NCBI GenBank assembly: GCA_903858085.1
Contig: CAIOHJ010000186.1
Location: forward strand, 1-24,392
From: an uncultured Chloroflexota bacterium
Lineage (GTDB): Bacteria > Chloroflexota > Anaerolineae > Caldilineales > Caldilineaceae
Length of the DNA: 24,392 bases
Direction of reading: 5' to 3'
Position 1 is the first letter of the stretch; each line of letters starts with the position of its first letter. A program made the translations under genes and the position numbers. Below, in pieces: positions 1 through 9,400 of the stretch. The notes beneath the pieces are model-generated. The model was not told where the DNA came from. It searched no databases and saw only the letters and a program-made list of their open reading frames with translations.

Positions 1-55
1 CACGCTGACTGTCACGCTGACCGGCACGCTGACCGGCACGCTGACCGGCACGCTG
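1..55 (+). repeat. 12-bp tandem repeat, about 4.6 copies
   Basis: Units of CACGCTGACCGG lie at 13-24, 25-36 and 37-48. A diverged copy (CACGCTGACTGT) lies at 1-12 and a partial copy (CACGCTG) at 49-55. The unit length is a multiple of three, so the array stays in frame and codes TLTG repeats. The array touches the window edge and may be longer. Confidence 0.9.
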
Positions 56-202
56 GAAGAAGCGTATACGACGGCTGCCACCACGGTGTACACGCGCACA
101 GAGGGGAGCCTGCAGAGCGGCCTCTTTGCTTTTTTCAAATTGACCGAGATCACCCCGGCCATGCTCGAGTCGATGGCCGCTGACCTGGCGCCAGCCGACT
201 GA
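2..202 (+). CDS. C-terminal end of an unidentified protein with TLTG repeats (5' cut by window edge)
   Basis: An open frame runs from the window edge to a TGA at 200-202 and gives 66 residues. It begins with about four 4-residue repeats (TLTV, then TLTG three times), followed by an E/T/Y-rich stretch and an acidic tail ending in LAPAD. The Thr/Leu alternation would suit a beta-rich or linker segment of a secreted protein, but that is inference; no family is recognisable. Support for real coding comes from the continuous frame across the whole 5' end and from the perfect palindrome that follows the stop 25 bp later, which suits a transcription terminator. The start and most of the gene lie outside the window. 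Confidence 0.55.
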   Translation, partial: TLTVTLTGTLTGTLTGTLEEAYTTAATTVYTRTEGSLQSGLFAFFKLTEITPAMLESMAADLAPAD

Positions 203-227
203 AGTGGCTGCCAGCCAGAGCAACCCC

Positions 228-259
228 CCAGCAGAGCGGAAGATCTTCCGCTCTGCTGG
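228..259. terminator. Perfect 32-bp palindrome between convergent genes, probable bidirectional terminator
   Basis: The left arm CCAGCAGAGCGGAAGA (228-243) is followed directly by its exact reverse complement (244-259), with no spacer. It sits between the TGA of the + strand gene (202) and the stop of the minus-strand META gene (335). As RNA it would form a 14-bp stem with a tetraloop on either strand. There is no clear U-tract on either side, so an intrinsic terminator is plausible but not certain. A protein-binding palindrome is the alternative. Confidence 0.6.
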
Positions 260-334
260 ATCCAACAAGGTGCCGCGAAGGCCGTCCGTCGATGCAGAAA
301 GGCTGGCTGTGGCTCTTACAGCGTCTGGTTGGCT

Positions 335-3300
335 CTACTCGGCTGGTGCGAATTCCATGATGCCTGTGTCGTACCGAAGCGCTACATACAGCCGTCCCTC
401 CTCGAACAGATAGGAGGCGACCCCCGACAGATCCAGAATAAACTGGTCGTGCAGCGACTCGGGCGCGCAGGCGGCCATGGTGCTGGTCTGCAGTTCGATG
501 ATCAGCTCGGTGTCGCCGGCAACGCTGTACACGCCGCCGAGCTGGTTGCAGTCATCCTGTACGTTGACCGTGCCGTCGGTGCCAAACTCGATCACATAGC
601 GTGTGGGATCCACCGGGGCGACCACCGTGTCGTTGCCGTATGCGGTGCCTTGCCAGGCCCAGGCTGTGCCGGGCAAGGCGTCGGCTCCACCATCTGGAGC
701 GCTCTCTGCTGACTCGGTCGGGCCTGCTACCTCCTCGACCAGCAGCAGGGTGCCCTCCTGCCAGCCGTAGCGTTGGTTGAGCAGCTGGCTGGGGCAGCAG
801 AGCGGGTCGTCTGGCCCCTGCACAAGCAGGCTGACCTCGATCTGGCCGTTGTCGTCGAATGTCAACGCCTGTACCTGGACGCGGTCTCCCAGTGGGGCGC
901 TGGCGACGTGGGTGGCCTCTCCTTCCGAGAGCAGAACCAGGGCCAGGCTGACAAAGATCCCGCTGCCCCCGCTGCTTTCTGTCAGAATTGCTGCCGCCGC
1001 TTCCTGGCCGTCGAGCGTGTTGTAGGCGATCGGATCTGCCAGCAGCCTGACCTCGATCCAGCTGGCGCTTTCCCCGTCGATCGACTCGGTGTAGACCCCG
1101 TCGGCGAGCAGTGCACGCCCCTCCAAAGTCAGCTCGGAGTTGAAGGCCAGATTGGCCAGGGCAGCCGGTGCCAGCGGGTTGCTTTCCGCTGCCGGGGCGA
1201 CCGAGAGCAGCAGCTCGTCCAGCGCAGCCAGATCTGGGGAAAAATCGGTGCTGGGCAGGCTGTCAAAGGTGGTGGTCAGCTCTGTGAGGTAGGTTGCATA
1301 GCTGTCGGCAAACTCGGCATAGGCGGTCGCGTCCAATTCTTGTGGCGCAGCGGGCAGTGCCGTGGTTGTCACCGGCAGCATTGCTACGATCAGAAATTCG
1401 CCGTCCCCGCTGAGGCCTTGGAATACATAGCGCAGCTGGGTGTTTTCGACCGGCGAGAGATCCTGGGCAAAACGGCCGACGAAGCGCACACCGGCTCCGC
1501 CGTCAGCCCGATCCAGATAGCGAATCTGGGCAGCAAAATCGTTGCTGGCGTTCTGCTGTGGCAACACTGGCGGCGGGCTGGCGGGTCGCTCGGCCAACAG
1601 GCCTTCCAGCGCGGCCAGCGCCTCCTCCACAGTGAGGTCGCCTGCCTCCTGCCAGATCTGGCGGTAGGCGGCTACCGGGTAGACAGCCACATAGCCGTTG
1701 CTGGCCTGCTGGGCTGGGACACCCAGATCGGCGGTGCCAAAGGTCCAGACAAAGTGTTTGGGCAACCCTTGGCCGTTGAGCGGCGGCAGGGTATTGTCGT
1801 AGGCCGTTGCCGGAACGACCGCCGCCTGAATCGACTCGGCAAAGGCTCCTTTGTCGGCCACGCTGGTGCTGTCGAGCGTGGCGGCCACCGTCCTTTCCAC
1901 CATCAGCCGATCGCCCACCTTGACCAGGGTCAGGCTCATCGGCATCGTCGGGCAACAGAAGGCGTCGTTGGCACCTACCTGGATCAGGTCGAGCCTGATT
2001 CGGTCTGCTGGGTCGAAGGCCGCGGCCAGCACCTGCGGGCGGTCGCCGAGAAAGATGCTGGCTGTGGCGACGAGTTCGTCTTCAATTTTCTGAAGCAGCA
2101 CCAGGCTGAGGAAGTTGCCGGTGCCGCCTCCGTTCTCGCCCAACACGGCCAGTGCGGCGTCGAGCCCCTCGAACTGGCCAAACGCGCGCGGCTCCTCCAG
2201 CAAAAAGAGTGTGGTCGTGCTTGCGATGCCGTCGTCTGCGACCACGGTCTCGGTGTACAGTCCGTTCTTCAGCAACACGGGCCGCTCCAGCAGCAGCGAA
2301 GGATAGCTGAGCGTCTCCAGCTCTGTGGTCGCTGGCAACTGGATGGAGAGGGCCTCGACGATCGCATCGAGCTCGCTGAGCTGCCAGCTGTCATCGGCAG
2401 TGGCAGCTGCCTCCACGGGCCGCTGGGCTGCAACCCAGTAGCGGCCGTCGTCGCTCAGGCCGCTGAAGTGGTAGATGAGGCTGGCATCGTCCAGCTCTGC
2501 CACGAAGCGCACGCCGCTGAAGCCTGTGCCGCTCAAGTAGGCTACCTGCCCTTCCACTGCTTCGCCTGTCGCTGGCGGCGGGAGTGGTGCATTCAGGCTG
2601 GCTGGCTGCTCGGCCAGGATGCGCTGCAGCGCTGCCAGCTGTTCGCTCCCTGTCAGATCGCCTGCCTCCTCCCACACCCGCAGAGCCTCTTCGACCGGGT
2701 AAAGGGCGAGGGTCGGAGCCTCTGTGGATTCGTCGAAGAGAAGCTCGGTGTAGACCGGAAGATCGCCGGACAGCTGGCTGGCGGTGTAGGGCTGCGACGG
2801 CAACACAGTTCTCTGATAGGGGATCTCGAGGTCGAGCGAAAGCAGCGGGGCTCGCCCCAACACGACCTCCGCCACCGGCACCAGCTGGTTGTCCTCCCAC
2901 GCATAGGTGAGGTGCACCAGTTCGGTCGGACAGCACATCGGGTCTCCCTCCCCATGCCGGACCAGCTCGACCTGGATCTGGTCGTCGGCCACTGTCAGGG
3001 TGTTGACCTGGACGCGGTCCCCCAGCGGCGCGCTGGCCAGGTTGACCGGCAGACCCTCCTGTTCGACGACCAGCGCCAGGGAGACGAAGAGCCCGCTGCC
3101 GCCGCCGCTCTCAAAAAACTGGACCGCAGCCACTGGCTGGCCGTCGAGCGTTCCGGTGGCGAGTGTGGCGGCGCGTATCCCGGCCACCCATCCTGTTTCG
3201 CTCTCTTCGAAACGGCCATCGACCAATGTCACAACCCCTTCCGCCCCCAACTCGGAGCGATAGCTCATATTCGCCAGCGCAGCGGGTGTCAGGGCAGCTG

Positions 3301-3406
3301 GCTCGCTCTGTTGGCTGGGGAAAGCCTGGGTTGCGGCGGGCAGACCTGCTGCAGCCAGCAGCGCCAGCAGCGCCAAAATCAGCCGATGGAATGGAAATGT
3401 CTTCAA
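335..3406 (-). CDS. Secreted modular protein with three CCP-containing repeats and a C-terminal META (HslJ-like) domain
   Basis: 1023 residues from a TTG start at 3406, chosen because AAAGGGG lies just upstream and the protein then opens with a basic signal peptide (KTFPFHR, a Leu/Ala core, probable cleavage after ATQA). No lipobox Cys is seen, so it should be exported and not a lipoprotein. Three related blocks follow. Each has a DG-Y/F-E element, a GG(G)(S/T)G-x-F-x-SL element, LGDR(V/P)QV and a CCP motif, the last near residues 157, 483 and 868. Two copies of a linker (YPV, then W-EAGDLT, then L-A-RPAS) and of a GVRFV/GLS-DG segment lie between blocks. Residues about 910-1023 match META/HslJ domains (F-DG-V, DDCN, G-Y, T-MAAC). 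Function is unknown; extracellular or envelope stress is only suggested by META. The same frame stays open upstream to 5053, but that part is out of frame with trmFO and the permease and is a shadow. Confidence 0.85.
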   Translation of the reverse strand: MKTFPFHRLILALLALLAAAGLPAATQAFPSQQSEPAALTPAALANMSYRSELGAEGVVTLVDGRFEESETGWVAGIRAATLATGTLDGQPVAAVQFFESGGGSGLFVSLALVVEQEGLPVNLASAPLGDRVQVNTLTVADDQIQVELVRHGEGDPMCCPTELVHLTYAWEDNQLVPVAEVVLGRAPLLSLDLEIPYQRTVLPSQPYTASQLSGDLPVYTELLFDESTEAPTLALYPVEEALRVWEEAGDLTGSEQLAALQRILAEQPASLNAPLPPPATGEAVEGQVAYLSGTGFSGVRFVAELDDASLIYHFSGLSDDGRYWVAAQRPVEAAATADDSWQLSELDAIVEALSIQLPATTELETLSYPSLLLERPVLLKNGLYTETVVADDGIASTTTLFLLEEPRAFGQFEGLDAALAVLGENGGGTGNFLSLVLLQKIEDELVATASIFLGDRPQVLAAAFDPADRIRLDLIQVGANDAFCCPTMPMSLTLVKVGDRLMVERTVAATLDSTSVADKGAFAESIQAAVVPATAYDNTLPPLNGQGLPKHFVWTFGTADLGVPAQQASNGYVAVYPVAAYRQIWQEAGDLTVEEALAALEGLLAERPASPPPVLPQQNASNDFAAQIRYLDRADGGAGVRFVGRFAQDLSPVENTQLRYVFQGLSGDGEFLIVAMLPVTTTALPAAPQELDATAYAEFADSYATYLTELTTTFDSLPSTDFSPDLAALDELLLSVAPAAESNPLAPAALANLAFNSELTLEGRALLADGVYTESIDGESASWIEVRLLADPIAYNTLDGQEAAAAILTESSGGSGIFVSLALVLLSEGEATHVASAPLGDRVQVQALTFDDNGQIEVSLLVQGPDDPLCCPSQLLNQRYGWQEGTLLLVEEVAGPTESAESAPDGGADALPGTAWAWQGTAYGNDTVVAPVDPTRYVIEFGTDGTVNVQDDCNQLGGVYSVAGDTELIIELQTSTMAACAPESLHDQFILDLSGVASYLFEEGRLYVALRYDTGIMEFAPAE

Positions 3407-3546
3407 GTGCAAACCCCTTTCAGTTTTTTGGACAGAAGTCTCTGGCGCAGGCGCGCAATCAGCTGCCTTGTAAAACGTTGCGCCGGGCTTGCGCAGTTCC
3501 CTGTCAGGCGACTGTTGCCCTCCGGCTGGGTGCCCAGCGACAACAG
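3407..3546. other. 140-bp gap between the permease and META genes
   Basis: On the minus strand it holds the AAAGGGG ribosome binding site of the META gene close to its TTG start. I see no convincing -35/-10 pair and no clear terminator, so the META gene may be the last gene of the upstream operon or may have a promoter I cannot recognise. Confidence 0.4.
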
Positions 3547-4389
3547 CTACCGCACATTCTGCGGCATTCTGCGTTCCAGCCAGCGCACGAGCAACGAGAG
3601 CACGATCGTCATGGCCAGATAGAGCAGGGCGACGATGTTGTAGGTCTCGAAATAAAGAAAGGTGCTGGCCGCGTAGACCTTGCCCATCTGGGTGATGTCG
3701 GGCACCCCGAGCACCGAGACCAGCGACGAATCTTTGAGCATGGCGATAAAATCGTTGCCGAGAGGGGGCAGCACCCGCCGGATTGCCTGGGGCAGCACCA
3801 CGTAGCGCATCACCTGCCAGGGGGACATCCCGAGACTTTGGGCTGCTTCCACCTGGCCTCGTTCGATGCTTTCGATGCCGGCGCGAAAAATTTCGCTCAG
3901 AAACGCGCTGTAGCCGATCACCAGCGCCAGGATGGCCCGGGCTGTGAAGTCGACATCGCGCACCCGCAGATCCGCCAGCGGCTGCACCAGTGGGCCCAAC
4001 AGGGCCAGCTGGGTTCCCAGCCAGTTGGCAGCGTAGACCCCAGCCGGCGCCACCACAAAGGCGATATAGAGCAGCAGCACCAGCATTGGGACGCCGCGGA
4101 CGACCTCGACATAGAAGGTGGCGATCTCGTAGATCGGGCGGTTCTTGGAGACGCGTGCCAGCCCGACCAGAAGACCCACCCAGAGCGCGCCGGCGTAGGC
4201 CAGGACAGTGACCGAGAGGGTCACCCCTACGCCGCGGGCAACCGCTGTGAAGATCACGGTATAGCTCTCGCTGGTAGCGACCTGCCAGAGAGAGAGGACG
4301 CCGATCAGCAGTGCTGCCAGCAGCCAGTAGGGCAGGCGTGCAAACAGGCCATAGGCGGCGTGGCGCCGCGGCAGCGAGGGGGCTGACAT
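3547..4389 (-). CDS. Polar amino-acid ABC transporter permease (HisM/GlnP type)
   Basis: 280 residues. The predicted inner-membrane subunit has an N-terminal membrane segment (about 20-40), then the BPD_transp_1 core. The core carries RGVPMLVLLLY (98-108), SEIFRAGIESIERGQ (165-179) and the EAA loop EAA-x3-G (181-187) with LPQAIRRVLPP, which docks the ATPase. The SER-rich loop and KDSSLVS segment are typical of glutamine/histidine-type permeases. The family norm is about 220-290 residues, so it is full length. The ATG lies 6 bp after the trmFO stop, and AAAGGA in the end of trmFO serves as its ribosome binding site, so it is co-transcribed. No substrate-binding protein or ATPase gene lies beside it, so it must work with partners encoded elsewhere. 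Substrate is not determined. Confidence 0.9.
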   Translation of the reverse strand: MSAPSLPRRHAAYGLFARLPYWLLAALLIGVLSLWQVATSESYTVIFTAVARGVGVTLSVTVLAYAGALWVGLLVGLARVSKNRPIYEIATFYVEVVRGVPMLVLLLYIAFVVAPAGVYAANWLGTQLALLGPLVQPLADLRVRDVDFTARAILALVIGYSAFLSEIFRAGIESIERGQVEAAQSLGMSPWQVMRYVVLPQAIRRVLPPLGNDFIAMLKDSSLVSVLGVPDITQMGKVYAASTFLYFETYNIVALLYLAMTIVLSLLVRWLERRMPQNVR

Positions 4390-4395
4390 GGCCGT

Positions 4396-5744
<1,349 letters not shown>

Positions 5745-5748
<4 letters not shown>

Positions 5749-7568
5749 GAGGGGTGCAGCGCCAGGTTGAGCGAGTAGGGGTCGCCGGCTGTTGTCGGCA
5801 CCGTGTAGCTGTCGACGATCAACGGCTGGTAGCTGTCGTGGATCACGACGATGGCATAGGTGGTGCCCGGGGCGAGGCGGCCGTCGAGCTGGTAGAGCCC
5901 GCTGCGTCCGCTTTTGCCGCTGGCCTGCACCAACGCCGGGTCGAAGTCGCTGTCGACCCACTGCTGCACGCTCACCCCGGGCTGGAGCACGGAGACCAAT
6001 GCGCCAGCCACCGTGCGCCGGCGGTTGTTGAGATCCGAGACGACCCCGGTGACCCGCACCGGCTGCAGCAGGTTGGCTGCGGCCCGCTCTACAACCGTGA
6101 AGGTGCCGCGTTGTGCCAGCTGGTCGCCGATGTAGAGCTCCAGCGTATACTCGCCGACCGGCAGCCCTTCTGGGTGGCGGATGCTGACCCAGCTCGAACG
6201 CACGGCGCTGTCTGCCCACACGTCGCTGTCGGCCAGCACCTCGGCGCCATCGACCAGCCAACGGCTGCGCCAGGGGGTGCCGCGCTCCAGCCCAGCCACT
6301 GGGAAGACGGCGTAGACCGTGTCAACTGCGAAGAAGGAGCTGTCAGGGTCGAGCGGCTGGCCGGCAGCATCGAGCGACGGGGCAAAGACGATCCGGCCAA
6401 AGGAGGCCGAGAGCGTGGAGGGCGCTGCCCCGACAGTGACCGTACCGGTATGAACCAGCAGCCCGTCCAGCCGCATTTCAACAGTGTAGACCCCGTCGGG
6501 CAACCCCTGCTCGAGGAAGAGGTGCAGCCAGGTGGTGCCGTGGGTGCCTTCCCGCCAGTCGATGGCATCTTTGTAGAGGGAGCGACCGTCGAGCTTCCAG
6601 TCGTAGGAAAACCGCTGGCCGTTGCGGAAGCCAGCAAAGTCGAAGCTCATGTAGAGATCGGTGGTGCCGCTGGGAAGAAGAGTCAGCGGGCGGGTGACAC
6701 GGTCCTGAAGGGTGATGGCGTCGCCGAACTCGGCGTTGCGCACCGCTGCGACTGGGAGATCGCTCACCTCCTGGTCGGTCTCTTGCCCAAGGATCGCCTG
6801 GTCATAGAAGCGCAGCGCGATCGCACCCGGACGCACCAGTCCGATCTGACTGGCGACGTCGGCACGGCTGTAGCCAGCTGTCGGCACCCCGATAAAATTG
6901 CCCGCCTGGTCGATGGCCAGCCCCCCAGAGTTGCCCGGTGCAATCTGGGTGTCGGTCTTGATCCACTCGAACTCGCCGTCGTTCTCTTCGTCCAGAAAGC
7001 CAGAGACGACCCCTTCCGTGTAGGTGACTGTGGCGCCACCCAGATCCGGGTAGCCGATCACGGCCATACGGTCGCCGGGCAGCAGCGCGTCGCTTTCTCC
7101 TCGCGGCGGTGCGGTCAGCCCCAGATTTTTGGGCAGCGCGGTCGACCCGTCGAGCAGGCCGTCGATCTGGAGCAGGGCCAGGTCGTACCGGCGGTCGTGG
7201 GCGATGGTGCGGGCTGTGTAGCGCAGCACAGGGGCCCCGCGCAGCGTGTCTGGCATCACCCCGATCGCAGCAGCGCCTGTGTGGTTGAAAAACTCGCCAC
7301 TTTCCAGGTCGCCCAGCACATGAAAATTGGTGAGCACCAGACCGCGCTCGGCGTCCAGGACGGTTCCGCTGCCCGAACTGAGCAGTTCGCCGTTGGCGTC
7401 GGGCACCAGCACCAACACCACCGACTGCAGCGCCCGCTGCAGCGAGAGCCGTTCCACAGCCTGTGCGCTCCCTGTCAGAGTGAGCACAGCCAACAGAACC
7501 CACAGGAGGGGCAGCTTGCCCAGCGAACGGCCACTGGCCCACCTGGCCAGCACAGCACGGTAGCGCAT
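5745..7568 (-). CDS. Secreted trypsin-like serine protease with Ig-like and carboxypeptidase-regulatory-like C-terminal domains
   Basis: 607 residues. A signal peptide (hydrophobic about 18-34, likely cleavage after SAQA at 37) leads to a trypsin-fold protease of the S1C/DegP-like type. The triad is visible as His83 in TNFHVLG, Asp129 in RRYDLALLQID and Ser214 in APGNSGG. No PDZ domain follows. Two similar beta modules (about 290-380 and 400-490) each carry W-DG, a later W, G-LP-G-Y and a closing GT-TV strand. The last about 100 residues (VRVTGVVSD to the end) resemble a carboxypeptidase-regulatory-like beta domain. It should act outside the membrane; substrate unknown. Its ATG overlaps the preceding stop by one base (TGATG), and its stop overlaps trmFO by 4 bp. 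Confidence 0.9.
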
Positions 7569-8281
7569 CAGTTGCCTCCTTTGTTTTGAGCAGCACCGTC
7601 AAAGCTGCGACCCCGGGCTGGGTCGGCCCACAGCTCGGTGACCGGCTGCAGACGCAGGCTGGCGGTGACCACTGCAAACGCATGGGCGCTGGCCTCCCAC
7701 GCCATGGCATCGGCGCGCAGCGTCACGCTGTACAGAAAATCGCCGGCTACAAACAGGATATCCTCTCCTTTGACGACGATGGGCAGCTCGGCGGCTCCGC
7801 TCTCCTGTGCCGGATCTACAACAAAGCCGTAGGTGGTCACAATGGCTGGGCTCCCGTTTAACAGGGTCAGTGTCTCTGCGGTCAGCTCGCGATAGGTGTC
7901 CAGGCTGGCGGCGAGCTTGAGCGAACGTTCAAAACGTGCCAGTTCCAGGCTTTCCGCTTCTCCTAAGGGGCGGCTGCTCACCGTTACCTGGGTTTCATAA
8001 AGGCTGGGGCTGCCCAGCTGCAGCGCTGTAAACCCACCTGGGCTCTGCTCGCGCACCGCCCAACGGTCGGGATAGGCCACCCGGAGTGCGCCGCCGTTCG
8101 CTGCCCCAGCGTTGAGCAACACAAACTGGCTGGCAAAATCGGCCTGGTTGCGCACCCCCAGCGCCAGCAGGAACGCAAAGAGAACGGTCACGGCAACTGC
8201 CAGGTCGTTGACCAGATGCTCGCGCGGATCTGGCCGATCGTTGGTTGGGCTTGGCTTGATCAGACGGTCGAACCAGATCAT
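7568..8281 (-). CDS. Membrane-anchored protein of unknown function, possible PsbP/DUF1795-like extracytoplasmic domain
   Basis: 237 residues from the ATG at 8281, which overlaps the stop of the PrsW-like gene by 4 bp (ATGA). An upstream in-frame start at 8326 lies inside that gene and is less likely. The protein has a charged 20-residue cytoplasmic start, one membrane segment (about 24-42) and an outside domain. The domain begins LRVAYPDRWAV and ends with a F-Y-VTL strand and an AF-VVTASLRL helix, a pattern reminiscent of the PsbP/Mog1/DUF1795 fold. That fold assignment is inference from pattern only. It sits between a PrsW-like membrane protein and a secreted protease with 4-bp and 1-bp overlaps, so the three proteins probably act together at the membrane. 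Confidence 0.75.
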   Translation of the reverse strand: MIWFDRLIKPSPTNDRPDPREHLVNDLAVAVTVLFAFLLALGVRNQADFASQFVLLNAGAANGGALRVAYPDRWAVREQSPGGFTALQLGSPSLYETQVTVSSRPLGEAESLELARFERSLKLAASLDTYRELTAETLTLLNGSPAIVTTYGFVVDPAQESGAAELPIVVKGEDILFVAGDFLYSVTLRADAMAWEASAHAFAVVTASLRLQPVTELWADPARGRSFDGAAQNKGGN

Positions 8282-9198
8282 TGTACGGCTCCTGTTGGGG
8301 GTGTCGAATCGTCTTGGGCCACCCACCGTTCGCCAGCCAGCAGGGCAACACGGGCACTTTCTTCATTGGCGCGGCGCACCAGCCAGCTGACGGCGCCCAG
8401 AACCAGCAGCGTCCAGAAGATCCCGAGCGCCAGGTCACGCCAGGGTTCGGCCTGCAGCCCCCCCTGGCCACTCCGATCGATCAAAAAAAAATAGAGCCCG
8501 GTCAATATCGCAGACAAAGTCACCCCGGCGGGCAGGTAATAAAGGGGGGTTTTCTCGAAACGGGCCTGGCCGATGAAATAGCCGAGCACCCCCGCCATGC
8601 TGGCGTAGCCCAAGGTATCGACCACCATGCGGATCGAGCCGATCTGCAGGTCGACGCCCCCATGCTGCATCACGTAGACGAAGTTGTGGACAGTGGCAAC
8701 CCCGAGCCCGGCAGCCACTGCGTACAGAATGCCATCCAGCCGTTCGTCAAACGCTGGGTCGGCAAAAATTGTCGCCCGTACCGTGGCGTAGACGATGGCC
8801 GCACTCGCCATGCCGGTGACCAAAATCCCGCCGAACAGCTGCGACCACCAGTAGTTTCCCAGCCAGCGGCTGCTCTCAAACCAGACCCCGTAGATCGGTT
8901 GGTGCAGCGCGGCGGCGACCAACAGGCCAGCCAGATAGACCCGGGCGACCAGCTGTTTTGGCTCGGGTTGGGCCTGGTCGATCCGGTAGAAAACTGCCAG
9001 CCAGAGCAGCGCAGGAACCGCTGCCATCCCCAGCCCCAGCGCAATCAGCCCAGAGGGGGAGAGCACAGCCCCAAGGTCCTTCAACAAGCTGAAGAGTGCG
9101 ACAAACAACAACAACCCCAGCAACTCCAGCCTGATCGAACGCAGAAAGGGGCTCTGCGTAGGGCTGGACACTGCTTTCGCTCTGATCGGTACCTGCAC
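8278..9198 (-). CDS. PrsW-family membrane protein lacking the usual catalytic residues
   Basis: 306 residues from a GTG at 9198, preceded by AAAGGAG at 6 bp. About eight hydrophobic segments. The PrsW signature is clear: YRIDQAQPEPKQLVARVYLAG (D-x-PEP, about 87-107), then a D-x-LDGILYAVAAGLG-x-A block and a LGY-x-GQA block. In active PrsW (site-1 protease of anti-sigma factors) these regions carry EExxK, ENxxY and a His. Here the EE position reads VTGMASAA, EN has become HN (HNFVYV), and the His position is Tyr in LGYASMAGVLGYFIG. By eye it therefore looks like a pseudoprotease. It is the first gene of a tightly overlapping minus-strand operon. A role as membrane scaffold or sensor for the downstream proteins is inference. 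Confidence 0.8.
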   Translation of the reverse strand: MQVPIRAKAVSSPTQSPFLRSIRLELLGLLLFVALFSLLKDLGAVLSPSGLIALGLGMAAVPALLWLAVFYRIDQAQPEPKQLVARVYLAGLLVAAALHQPIYGVWFESSRWLGNYWWSQLFGGILVTGMASAAIVYATVRATIFADPAFDERLDGILYAVAAGLGVATVHNFVYVMQHGGVDLQIGSIRMVVDTLGYASMAGVLGYFIGQARFEKTPLYYLPAGVTLSAILTGLYFFLIDRSGQGGLQAEPWRDLALGIFWTLLVLGAVSWLVRRANEESARVALLAGERWVAQDDSTPPTGAVQ

Positions 9199-9273
9199 GA
9201 CCCACTCCTTTCACAACTGCGCACAAAGTCGAAGCTCAATTTGGTTTTGCACAAACCGTTCAGCGTCTCTGTT

Positions 9274-9302
9274 TTGACACGGTTTCCTCTGCACAGTAAG
9301 AT
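9274..9302 (+). promoter_or_regulatory. Sigma-70-type promoter of the RNase D gene
   Basis: A perfect -35 TTGACA (9274-9279), a 17-bp spacer and a -10 TAAGAT (9297-9302) give a predicted start near 9309 and a leader of about 90 nt before the ATG at 9401. Confidence 0.65.
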
Positions 9303-9349
9303 GAACCCTGCACGAGACACTCTGGCGCTCCTTGCGAGTGCCACCGTAC

Positions 9350-9366
9350 AGAACCGTCACGGTTCT
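9350..9366 (+). promoter_or_regulatory. 17-bp perfect inverted repeat in the RNase D leader
   Basis: AGAACCGT and ACGGTTCT are exact 8-bp arms around a single C. It lies about 40 nt after the predicted start of transcription and 34 bp before the RNase D ATG. It could be a repressor operator; the one-base spacer is poor for an RNA hairpin unless the inner pairs open. Confidence 0.45.
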
Positions 9367-9400
9367 TCAGAAGTTTATCAGGTTTTTGGCATAGGCAGGA

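Larger units (their letters stand above)
9199..9400. other. Divergent intergenic region between the PrsW-like operon and RNase D
   Basis: It holds the GTG-proximal AAAGGAG of the minus-strand operon, a strong + strand promoter (9274-9302) and a 17-bp inverted repeat (9350-9366). I found no convincing minus-strand -35/-10 pair. Confidence 0.5.

Noticed and set aside
1..55. CRISPR-like array
   Set aside because: Units are 12 bp and contiguous without spacers, so this is a coding tandem repeat.
773..3622. 949-codon open frame on the + strand
   Set aside because: It is antisense to the META gene; the translation is a Gln/Cys/His-rich shadow with no domain, whereas the minus strand shows clear repeats and a META domain.
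5749..6261. N-terminal extension of TrmFO
   Set aside because: The added residues lie within the protease gene, and the FAD motif begins right after the ATG at 5748, as in the family.
5754..7589. 611-codon open frame on the + strand
   Set aside because: Antisense to the secreted protease, which has an intact catalytic triad; the + strand product has no recognisable motif.
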